Shown: one piece after another, positions 12,620-20,230 of the stretch
Numbering within the stretch: the stretch's first letter is position 1
How the letters are laid out: every line of letters begins with the position of its first letter
Virus record (IMG/VR): IMGVR_UViG_3300035670_001486
Span: 1 to 20,230 of that record
Length of the DNA: 20,230 bases
Direction: 5' to 3' (one strand)
Source: a virus
The notes under the pieces: model-generated
Seen by the model: the letters and a program-made list of their open reading frames with translations, nothing else
The model's database searches: none
What the model was told of the DNA's origin: nothing
Made by a program: the position numbers and the translations under genes

Positions 12620-15600
12620 GGCTTATAGTAACTGACGGTTCTGATGTTTCTAATAATCGGGGTATTGTCGTAAACAGGATTTGAAGGAGAAGTCATTCGC
12701 ACTTTGATCTGATACGACTGGAATGTAGTATTCGCGGGAAGTGCGGACGAGCGGAAATCTGATTCCCTGAAATCAAAATCGGATGCAGCAGTAAAAGCAG
12801 GAGTAGTAGTGGAACGATTGAGTGGGATCCACGATTTTTCAAATATGTCGGTTTCCCCGTTTACGCTGTAGCGATAGTACACCTGTACACCAGATCCTAG
12901 CGGAGTGCATTCATCAACAAAAACCGCCAGACCATTAGACGAAATTGCATCTGGCAACTCTACTACTCGGGACACATATTCCGATACAGGGTTGATTTTT
13001 GTTTTGTACATCTTTACAGCAAAACCGCCCAACGATTGCAGATCCACAACAGGCGAAACTGCCGTGCTGGCACCACGCTTCAAAACCAGTGTTGCCGAAG
13101 GGTTTGATCCAATTATTTGAGAAAGATAGATGGATTCACCCGAATAATAGGAATAATCGGCTATTGTTCGGTCAATAGAACATCCGTATGGAATGATCTC
13201 GTTCATCCCGACTCGGACGATCTGAGAGTCAATCAATCCAGTAACAGTATTGAAATTAATGGTTCCCTGCTGAACGAAATCGCACCTGTTCACCGTGAAC
13301 ATGAGATCCGTTGAAGGTTCGGATACAGCATATCCTGTTCCCTGCGGAACAAACAGTGTCCCAACCAACTGTGAATTTCCTGCCCTGCCTGAAGTGGATT
13401 CGCCAACAGATACTGCATTAAAGCCTGTATCGGATCCATACAACTCGTAATCATCGCTATTGGACATTATCGCAAGAGCGTACTCACCAGGCTCAAGATA
13501 AACTGGACTACTAAACTCAAAAATCGTCTCTACTGGAGCATCACTGTTTGCATTGATGTTTTCTGGGAAAAGAACACTTGTGCTGAACGGCACAACTGCT
13601 GAAGGAGAGGGGTATCCAGAAATGGTTGGACGAATCTGTACAACAACTGGAATCCTAGAGTCCTTCTTGGAGAAATACAGAGAAACACTCTTCAAAAACA
13701 CTCCTTCGGGATTGGATTTAGGGTCCACGAAGAATGTCTGTGCCATTGGATCTGCCCACTGATCATTTTGAACGGTATCAATATCTCGTAGGAAAGGATC
13801 CTTTGCTATGGTTTCGCTGCTTGGAGTTTGCCGTCTGAGTTCCGCTGCACGAACAGAATACACTCCAGACGAACGCTGCTCCAGTACTCCAGAACAATGA
13901 ACAACAGCATCAGCAGACATTTCAGCATCTGCAATATCATCACTGCTAGAAATTCTTACTGTTCTCGTTCCAATCAGATTAGAACCACCGCTGATCAAAA
14001 CAGTGGCAGAAGCAGATCCTCTGGAGTCTGTGCTGATTCCGCTTTGTACCAAATTGTTGTCAAAATACAAACGAAGATCCTGCGAATTTGGCTTCAGTCC
14101 GTGAACCGTTGCCTGAATTGCTGTTTCTTGAATGTATGGCAAAACACTGCGGTCAACAATCTTGTTTCCAATTTTGTTCTTGATTCTGCTCTTCAACTGT
14201 CTAGCCCTGACATAATTGCTAGTCTTTTCATTCAGTGGCTTTGCATTTCGGCTAGCGGAAGAACGAACATTTCCCGAGTTGATGTTTGGTATTGAGGATT
14301 CAGAATAAACGCGAGCAGTATCCAGAACTCTCTTCTGAATATCATCCTGAACCTCTTCCACATCATCTATTCCATACCAAATGCTTTCCCAATCGTTCCA
14401 CTGTGTACCGAAACCCCGAGAATCGTTGGTATTTGAAGACAGCCAGTTATCGTTTTCCATCAGAGCATTTGTCTTGACTACAGGTCTATATGACCTATCA
14501 TATTTCGGAATAACTGTCTGCGACAAAGACATGAAACCAAGCCAACTCACATTGTTTGTTGGATTGATCTTTATCGTTTTGGTGTAGGTTTTGTTCTCTA
14601 TGTACGGTTTCGTATAGTAGTTGAGAGTTGCTATACCGTCAGCAGAAACGACCACATCCGTGGTCGCTCCAGCATAATTGAGAGTGGGGAACCCGATATC
14701 CACCGTTGAAAAGAATGGACGGAGTTCACCTCGTTCAAAGTCTATGGAACAATTGTGTTCATCAGAAGAAACATCTGATACAGAGTGACCATAGAATTCA
14801 TCAACGAAAATTGAGGTTTTCAGTGGCTCAACTGTATCGTTAACCGATGTCTTCAGAGAGCGCGTCTCAATTTCGTTTTCCGAAATAGACAGTTTGGTAA
14901 ATACCTCAACATCTTCCACTCTTCTCTGAATTCTACCGATGTCCGACATCGTAAACCGCTTTGTATCAAACGGCGTGATCAACACATCTTCTGGATTGTG
15001 TGTGAATGCGGGAACCGTTAGTGCAGATAGTATGAGCGCGTCTTGAGGATCAGAAGGTGGAACAGGAGAAATACTCGGAGTTCCATTTTGCAGGAAGAAC
15101 TCGGGAGATCCGTCTTCTGGATCTACACGCAAACAGAGTTTATCTATGCGCGGAAGATAGTGATAGTATTGAAGTTCCGTGTCTCCAAAAGTTCCAAACT
15201 CGGATCTGCCGTATGGCTTGATCATAGGAGTGGATGCTGTAAGACCGCTGTGACGGAAATCCAAGCAGTTTGCAAGCGATACCGTCTTACCTGTACGAGG
15301 ATTGGTGTACAGAGGAATTTTTTCGTAGTCAACATCATAGGAGTGCCGACCCACAAAAGGAGCATAAGGAAGACCGCTATGGGCAAAATACGAATATGTT
15401 ACCTTGATATTGACAGCAGACGGTGCTGCGCCACTATATCGTGACTGACCAGCAGCAGACGATTTAATGTACAGTCTGCCACGATTGTATGTGGCTTCTC
15501 TCTGCCCATCGTCAAATTCAAAATCGCTCAAGTAACTAACACTAGTCGTGTTGTTCACGATGCTCTCAACAGAGAAAATGTCTATGTCTGGAAGTTCAAA

Positions 15601-17577
15601 GAACTTGCGACCAGTTGGATCTATTGAGTAAGTGGAAGAGAGAAAGGTGTGGGTCTTTTGGGTGTTTAGCGTCTTGATGCGATAAGTAGACGGATCAGTT
15701 ATGGTTGGAGTATAAACCACGGGGGCTACTACTTTCAGATTTCCCGATCTAAATGCTGTTGGAGCATTGAAAATCTGAATGGTGAACTGAGTTTCGTCAA
15801 CGCTAGAAAGAGTCACACCAGAAGACGGAAGAGTGTACGCCACACCGTTTGGATCAATTATAGAAATTTCTGATGTGTCTGAAGAGTTTGTAGGATCTCC
15901 GCTTCCATAGTTAAGGAAGTTGAAAGTAGATGCAACAGGAGAACTCATGCTGCCGCTAAAGTGGTCTTTGGTAACAGTATAGGTCGTAACATTTGTAGTG
16001 GAATTATGAGATGGAACAACAAAGTTAGTGTTGCCACCAATCATTTTTCCTACTACGCGAGCATATGATATATCAGAAACCGCATATCCAGGCTTCATTT
16101 CAAAAACCAAAGACTGCTTTTCCGACAATTGAACATTTCCAAAAACACTTCCAGAGTTAGGACTCAATCTACCTGCTGTTACAGCAGCAACAGATGGCGG
16201 AAGAGCAGTAAGATAGATCATCGCAGAAGTTCCGCTCTGCACAGATCCACTTATTCCATGCAGATACATTCTGTATCTGCTGTCGTTCTGACCAGCAGCA
16301 GTATTCGGCATCATGCCATGAACATAACCCGTGGCAACAATTTGATTTGTTGCATTATGAAAACGAACGAATGCAAACCCAGAGCCGATTGTAAACAGAT
16401 TCGTTGAAAAAACTGAGCCAAACGAATCTAGTTTTACATCAACATAGTTGCCCACCGTAAAATCGTAGGACAGATACGACGGGGAACCTTCAAGTTTGGT
16501 TGTCTGTGCTCGGGGAAGTTCCAGCGACAGTGGATATTGGTTTTCAATTTCCCGACCAAGTACATACGCCTTTCCTTGTCCGACAAGCACCGAAAAGTTT
16601 GCCGTGTTTCCAGAACCTGGCTTAATCGTGATATCAAAAGGATTAACACTATACGAACCAGACTCATCAAATGTTCTGCGAGAAAGTGTTTTCTCTATCT
16701 CTGCGTATGAGATGCGATCAATCTTTTTTACAATCTTTCCAGACTCAAACCTCAACAGTTCCACAAAATCATTCGGTGTCTCCTCAATTCCGTACTGTGC
16801 GAGCACAGGAGTGATCTTGTAGCGATCTGCACCGATAGCATTGTAGTTGTATGATCCAATTGAAGGATCTCTCAGAGTCGCGTCTTGTTTGTCTGATATG
16901 TTGTCTCTATCAATAAAGAATCCGATCTTCTTTGATAGATCATCGTAATCATTCATCTCCAAGTCACGATGCGTTTCAGTGTTGTTGTACGGAGCAAAAA
17001 CTTGTGCATCGGTTCGGACAAAAAATCCGTCAATGTAGAAAATTCCTTCAGTGACCGTTACCAGTTTGCACTTCCCTGCTGTAGGGAAAATAGAACTAGT
17101 TGGCACAGAAAACCCAGCAAGGGTCGTGCTGTCTTTGACAAAATCAAAGTTTCCAGAAAACTCAAATCCCGACAAAAAATCAACGATCAGTATGAGTTTT
17201 CCGTCACGAGAAACATCGGGGGAGATGTAATGAACAATTTTTGCTTCTGTTAGATCCCCGACAACAGTGGAACGAAGGTATCCACCAACAAGACTGTCGT
17301 AATCAGAAGATCCAAAAAGAGGAGAATCAACGCCAGCATCAACCATGATATAACTGGAGTTTCTTACCGAAATACCTCCACCAAGAACACGGGATCCATC
17401 CTTGAACAGATGGTCACCAATTTTTGAAATTTGGTTTTGTAGGAGTGTCTGCGCTTGCGTCAGTTCACGCGCTTGCAGAGCATAACCAGGCTTGAAAAGA
17501 ACTCGCAAAAATCCTTTTGAAGAGTCAAAATCATCATAGTAAGGATTGATGTTGAATATGCTTGGATCGTATGCCAT
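12616..17577 (-). CDS. DUF4815-type giant virion / baseplate protein (1653 aa)
   Basis: The N-terminus is the DUF4815 signature: FNINPYYDDFDSSKGFLRVL, then FKPGYALQARELTQAQTLLQ, then NQISKIGDHLFKDGSRV (residues 8-64). Further hallmarks of the T4-like members follow: VDEFYGHSVSD and the nearby SIDFERGELRPFF; an Ig-like segment at about 1150-1230 (VHGLKPNSQDLRLYFDNN, TDSRGSASATVLI); WADPMAQTFFV at about 1271; and GVFLKSVSLYFSKKDSRIPV followed by VQIRPTISGYPS. The family is a virion structural protein that is usually assigned to the baseplate. Its position after gp8 is that of T4 gp9/gp10, so it may supply the peripheral wedge or fibre-anchoring function, which is inferred. The ATG has AGAGGAA just upstream, overlapping the preceding TAA. 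The stop overlaps the 61-aa gene by four bases. No frameshift is seen along its length. Confidence 0.88.
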   Translation of the reverse strand: MAYDPSIFNINPYYDDFDSSKGFLRVLFKPGYALQARELTQAQTLLQNQISKIGDHLFKDGSRVLGGGISVRNSSYIMVDAGVDSPLFGSSDYDSLVGGYLRSTVVGDLTEAKIVHYISPDVSRDGKLILIVDFLSGFEFSGNFDFVKDSTTLAGFSVPTSSIFPTAGKCKLVTVTEGIFYIDGFFVRTDAQVFAPYNNTETHRDLEMNDYDDLSKKIGFFIDRDNISDKQDATLRDPSIGSYNYNAIGADRYKITPVLAQYGIEETPNDFVELLRFESGKIVKKIDRISYAEIEKTLSRRTFDESGSYSVNPFDITIKPGSGNTANFSVLVGQGKAYVLGREIENQYPLSLELPRAQTTKLEGSPSYLSYDFTVGNYVDVKLDSFGSVFSTNLFTIGSGFAFVRFHNATNQIVATGYVHGMMPNTAAGQNDSRYRMYLHGISGSVQSGTSAMIYLTALPPSVAAVTAGRLSPNSGSVFGNVQLSEKQSLVFEMKPGYAVSDISYARVVGKMIGGNTNFVVPSHNSTTNVTTYTVTKDHFSGSMSSPVASTFNFLNYGSGDPTNSSDTSEISIIDPNGVAYTLPSSGVTLSSVDETQFTIQIFNAPTAFRSGNLKVVAPVVYTPTITDPSTYRIKTLNTQKTHTFLSSTYSIDPTGRKFFELPDIDIFSVESIVNNTTSVSYLSDFEFDDGQREATYNRGRLYIKSSAAGQSRYSGAAPSAVNIKVTYSYFAHSGLPYAPFVGRHSYDVDYEKIPLYTNPRTGKTVSLANCLDFRHSGLTASTPMIKPYGRSEFGTFGDTELQYYHYLPRIDKLCLRVDPEDGSPEFFLQNGTPSISPVPPSDPQDALILSALTVPAFTHNPEDVLITPFDTKRFTMSDIGRIQRRVEDVEVFTKLSISENEIETRSLKTSVNDTVEPLKTSIFVDEFYGHSVSDVSSDEHNCSIDFERGELRPFFSTVDIGFPTLNYAGATTDVVVSADGIATLNYYTKPYIENKTYTKTIKINPTNNVSWLGFMSLSQTVIPKYDRSYRPVVKTNALMENDNWLSSNTNDSRGFGTQWNDWESIWYGIDDVEEVQDDIQKRVLDTARVYSESSIPNINSGNVRSSASRNAKPLNEKTSNYVRARQLKSRIKNKIGNKIVDRSVLPYIQETAIQATVHGLKPNSQDLRLYFDNNLVQSGISTDSRGSASATVLISGGSNLIGTRTVRISSSDDIADAEMSADAVVHCSGVLEQRSSGVYSVRAAELRRQTPSSETIAKDPFLRDIDTVQNDQWADPMAQTFFVDPKSNPEGVFLKSVSLYFSKKDSRIPVVVQIRPTISGYPSPSAVVPFSTSVLFPENINANSDAPVETIFEFSSPVYLEPGEYALAIMSNSDDYELYGSDTGFNAVSVGESTSGRAGNSQLVGTLFVPQGTGYAVSEPSTDLMFTVNRCDFVQQGTINFNTVTGLIDSQIVRVGMNEIIPYGCSIDRTIADYSYYSGESIYLSQIIGSNPSATLVLKRGASTAVSPVVDLQSLGGFAVKMYKTKINPVSEYVSRVVELPDAISSNGLAVFVDECTPLGSGVQVYYRYSVNGETDIFEKSWIPLNRSTTTPAFTAASDFDFRESDFRSSALPANTTFQSYQIKVRMTSPSNPVYDNTPIIRNIRTVSYYKP

Positions 17578-17586
17578 GTGTTCCTC

Positions 17587-19971
17587 TTAGAAGCCCAGCC
17601 GAATACGGAATTCTTCTTCTTGACCCAAAGTTCTCTGTATGGGGCGTACATTCTGTATGTATAACACCTCGCCCGATGTTGGTTTTATCTCTGCTTGAGT
17701 AACAGAAGAAACGATATAGTTACCAAGAGTAGTGCCTGTTAGACCATGCGTCTCTACGCTTCTGAACCTACCAACAGGATTGGTGACATACAGGTATCCT
17801 TTTGCGGGATTGACGAAATCCCAGTGGTAGACAGTTCCCCGAGCGTAGTTTGAAACTCCACTTGTTGAACCCTGAACAACAGTGTCTCCGTTGGAAAAAG
17901 AACTACGAGTAAGTTGATACGATGTAATGTCTATTCCGCCTGTAGCAGCGTTGGCACTGCTGGAAATGGTGAGTTTTTGTAGACCGCTATAAGAAGGAAC
18001 GCTTCCCGCTTCATAGTAAGTCTCTCCCACATCAACAACGGAATACTCTGTGTTTGTTTGGCTATCGTCTTCTGTAGAGACAACTTGTGCTTTGCCAGAC
18101 AACTCACGAATAATCATGACAGGCTCGCCATAATTCTTGTCTATGTCAACTATTTGTGCAGAAGCCCTAGAAGAAATGCCTTCTAGTGTTGCACCAGAAA
18201 TGTTGGACACCAGACTCGTGTTTGTTTCCAACTCTACTGTCATGTCAGTTTTTTCAACAGAAACAATTCTTGCCCTGCTAGTTACAGAGAATCCATACGC
18301 GGCTCCCCCTGAAAACACTGTTCCAGCAGGAATCGTTTGCTTTACTGTTTCTCCAACCAAAAATCCAGGATTGTTTCGGTCAAGAACAATGCTATAGCGA
18401 TTGATGCGATCATTTGCCGTTATAAAAGACTTTGGAGAACCACAGTTAACAGTCTTGAGAGTAATCTTGTTTGAGATTAAATCCCCTCCCTGCTCCAAAG
18501 ACTTTACAGAAACAACCTTTGCGGCTGTATATGTTTCCAAGCCAATTATCGTGTTGAATCTATCACCACTGAAATGACTGGGAGAATAAACATCAGCAGG
18601 AACATACAAAGACACATCTCTGAATGCGTCAAATTCTGATCCAGCAACCCGAGCCGTTCCATCAGAAAGAATGGGATTCTTTATTATGCCGAACTGCCTG
18701 TAAGATCCGCTTCCAATAAACTTTTCCAAGTCCTCTTCACCAATGTCAATGATGAGGATGACATCCTTTACATTCAGTTCTCGGAGAATGTTGCTTCCGT
18801 GTCCGCCTTTAGGCGATGTGATAGGACGAATCGTTGGATGCTCGGTGGAAGCAGTCTTTGGACTGTTTACAAAAGCCTCTGCCCTAGAATACCCGTACCC
18901 ACCATCAACAACAGAAACAGATGCTATGTTCTTGCTGTTATTCATTTTCGGCACACAATAAGCACCATATCCATCACCAACGACTCTAACAAAAGGAACG
19001 ATTTCAACCGAAGCATACTGTGTTGAAGATGTTGTTGGAGTTACCACAAAATCAATGGCATCGTTCTTTACCACAAAGGTAATTCCTTGAGTACCAGAGT
19101 CTGTGGCTTCAACTATGACACCGTAATTTCCAACCTCTGATTGGTTTTTTGTGCTGCGCTCCACACGCAACATATATCCAACATAGTTCTGAAACTGAAA
19201 TCCTGGACTTGTTTGCCTCAGTCTTGACAAAGAGTCGCTGTTTGTAATTTTCACAATCTTGGTTTCGTCATCAACCTTTGTGAATCCAGAAACATCTATA
19301 AGCGTTGTTGTGTTGGTGGAAGAGGTTCTAAAAACCGAATTGAGATAGACACCAGCACTAGATCCAGAAGCATTTGTGACCAATGCCGCGCTGATTTCTC
19401 CGTCTATTGCCTGTGCTTGGGTATTGTACTGGTTGGATGTTTCGGTTGCTTGTGCGCTGTATGCGTAGTCAACAGGCATATAGTCCGTCAACTCGTAAGG
19501 CACATCAGATTCTACCAGTGTTGACAAATACTTCCAGGTGTATCCATCGGCTGTTGTGAAGGGTATGGAATTACCGATTCCGCTAGGTACAACCGTTGAT
19601 ACCGCGCCACCACTGTTGCCAAGACACTTGTAGATGTTGTTTTCGTCTGTTACAACATAAAACACTTTAGGATTGTCTTCGTTGAAAAGTTCAACCGAAT
19701 CATCGTACTGATCATAAGATGTGCCAGAAGACCACTCGTATCGCGGAAGAGCAAACACAACATTTCCAGGATTTATTTTCTTGTATGCAATGATGTTGTT
19801 CATCACATCATATTCAGCAGATACAGTATCGGAATACGCTGGAGGAGAATTGTCATTGCTCCAGGTTGTTCCTTTTGCTACAAACAAGAAATACTGATTA
19901 TCGTTCCTCTCCAAGTCTGTGAGGAAACTTTCTGCATATGATCTTTGTAGCGATGCTTTTATGAATGCCAT
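17587..19971 (-). CDS. 8: gp8-like baseplate wedge protein, extended (794 aa)
   Basis: The first 170 residues follow the T4 gp8 plan. An opening helix (AESFLTDLERNDNQYFLFVA) is followed by TTWSNDNSPPAYSDTV (36-51), a basic-aromatic RYEW at 77-80 where gp8 has RRDW, then YDQYDDS, YVVTDENNIYKCLGN (105-119; gp8 has VYRCLD) and DGYTWKYLSTL (142-152; gp8 has DGYVWEYLFEI). In T4, gp8 is part of the wedge that links the inner and outer baseplate. T4 gp8 has 334 residues, so this protein carries a long C-terminal extension of repeated small beta segments (around 290-794) that I cannot assign. The start has AAGGGA six bases upstream, and the gene follows the preceding stop by 10 bases. It lies immediately before the DUF4815 gene, as expected for a baseplate operon. 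Confidence 0.75.
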   Translation of the reverse strand: MAFIKASLQRSYAESFLTDLERNDNQYFLFVAKGTTWSNDNSPPAYSDTVSAEYDVMNNIIAYKKINPGNVVFALPRYEWSSGTSYDQYDDSVELFNEDNPKVFYVVTDENNIYKCLGNSGGAVSTVVPSGIGNSIPFTTADGYTWKYLSTLVESDVPYELTDYMPVDYAYSAQATETSNQYNTQAQAIDGEISAALVTNASGSSAGVYLNSVFRTSSTNTTTLIDVSGFTKVDDETKIVKITNSDSLSRLRQTSPGFQFQNYVGYMLRVERSTKNQSEVGNYGVIVEATDSGTQGITFVVKNDAIDFVVTPTTSSTQYASVEIVPFVRVVGDGYGAYCVPKMNNSKNIASVSVVDGGYGYSRAEAFVNSPKTASTEHPTIRPITSPKGGHGSNILRELNVKDVILIIDIGEEDLEKFIGSGSYRQFGIIKNPILSDGTARVAGSEFDAFRDVSLYVPADVYSPSHFSGDRFNTIIGLETYTAAKVVSVKSLEQGGDLISNKITLKTVNCGSPKSFITANDRINRYSIVLDRNNPGFLVGETVKQTIPAGTVFSGGAAYGFSVTSRARIVSVEKTDMTVELETNTSLVSNISGATLEGISSRASAQIVDIDKNYGEPVMIIRELSGKAQVVSTEDDSQTNTEYSVVDVGETYYEAGSVPSYSGLQKLTISSSANAATGGIDITSYQLTRSSFSNGDTVVQGSTSGVSNYARGTVYHWDFVNPAKGYLYVTNPVGRFRSVETHGLTGTTLGNYIVSSVTQAEIKPTSGEVLYIQNVRPIQRTLGQEEEFRIRLGF

Positions 19972-19981
19972 GATTTGTCCC

Positions 19982-20230
19982 TTAAGAGCCTATGTTAGAG
20001 TATGTATCACCCGCCAATGTGGTTCCGTTTGCAAGTCTGGTTCCAGCAGACTTGTAAACAAGATCGGGGATCTCAAAGAATTCTGAAAGTGTCATGCCAC
20101 CAAACTCCGATCCGTAAGGCAGTGTTTGCAGATTTTTTCGGTTTGGGTGAGACTCTATAACCCAATACGCAGCAGTTCTTCCATAAGAACTAGCACTGTT
20201 TCTAGCGGACTGCATGGCTTCAGGCAATGT
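19982..20230 (-). CDS. C-terminal end of an unidentified upstream virion-module protein
   Basis: The frame is open from the window edge to TAA at 19984-19982, giving about 83 codons. The methionine at 20227 need not be the true start, because the frame continues beyond the window. Visible sequence includes SSYGRTAAYWVIESHPNRKN, PYGSEFGGMTLSEFFEIPDL and an end rich in Gly and Thr (GTTLAGDTYSNIGS). I do not recognise the family. In T4-like order the gene before gp8 encodes another baseplate wedge protein (gp6 or gp7), so a wedge role is plausible from position only. Confidence 0.55.
   Translation of the reverse strand, partial: TLPEAMQSARNSASSYGRTAAYWVIESHPNRKNLQTLPYGSEFGGMTLSEFFEIPDLVYKSAGTRLANGTTLAGDTYSNIGS

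Noticed and set aside
1-20230. Defence, toxin-antitoxin, CRISPR, tRNA, diversity-generating retroelement or integrase genes
   Set aside because: Every supported frame is a phage structural or unassigned small gene. No reverse transcriptase, template/variable repeat pair, tRNA fold or spaced repeat array was seen, although variable fibre tips made a diversity-generating element worth looking for.

Overview
The window is part of the structural module of a T4-like myovirus (contractile-tailed bacteriophage). Every gene I can support is on the minus strand, so transcription runs from high to low coordinates. Genes are packed with gaps of at most 45 bases or short stop/start overlaps, and there is no RNA gene, insertion sequence or CRISPR array. 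The anchors are the baseplate and neck genes: a gp8-type baseplate wedge protein, a giant DUF4815-type virion protein, and the N-terminal third of a gp13-type neck protein. This is the T4 order 8-(9-10-11-12-wac)-13. The protein style (DUF4815, marine-type fibre shaft motifs, gp13 N-terminus) is closest to T4-like phages of cyanobacteria and other aquatic bacteria. The host cannot be read from the window.

Layout in transcription order. 20230-19982: C-terminal end of an unidentified upstream gene. 19971-17587: gp8-like wedge protein (794 aa). 17577-12616: DUF4815-type protein (1653 aa). 12619-12434: 61-aa coiled-coil protein, overlapping the previous stop by ATGA. 12431-8940: 1163-aa fibre protein ending in a C1q-like domain. 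8938-6377: 853-aa fibre protein with two tail-collar domains, the position and fold expected of a gp12-like short fibre. 6331-2585: 1248-aa probable beta-helix spike. 2565-604: 653-aa protein with a LamG/concanavalin-like domain. 599-345: 84-aa orphan. 309-1: gp13-like neck protein, running off the window.

The gp8 and DUF4815 proteins would build the baseplate periphery. The four large proteins after them look like a receptor-recognition set in which each gene carries a different adhesive fold (C1q-like, collar/HxH, beta-helix, LamG). The module then returns to neck assembly with gp13. T4-late-promoter-like octamers (GATAAATA twice, CCTAAATA once) precede the spike gene, the C1q fibre gene and gp13. 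The gp13 copy is embedded in a small hairpin that would cover the ribosome-binding site on read-through transcripts. No defence, metabolic or novel enzymatic system is visible. The novelty here lies in the fibre architecture and the possible late-gene control.
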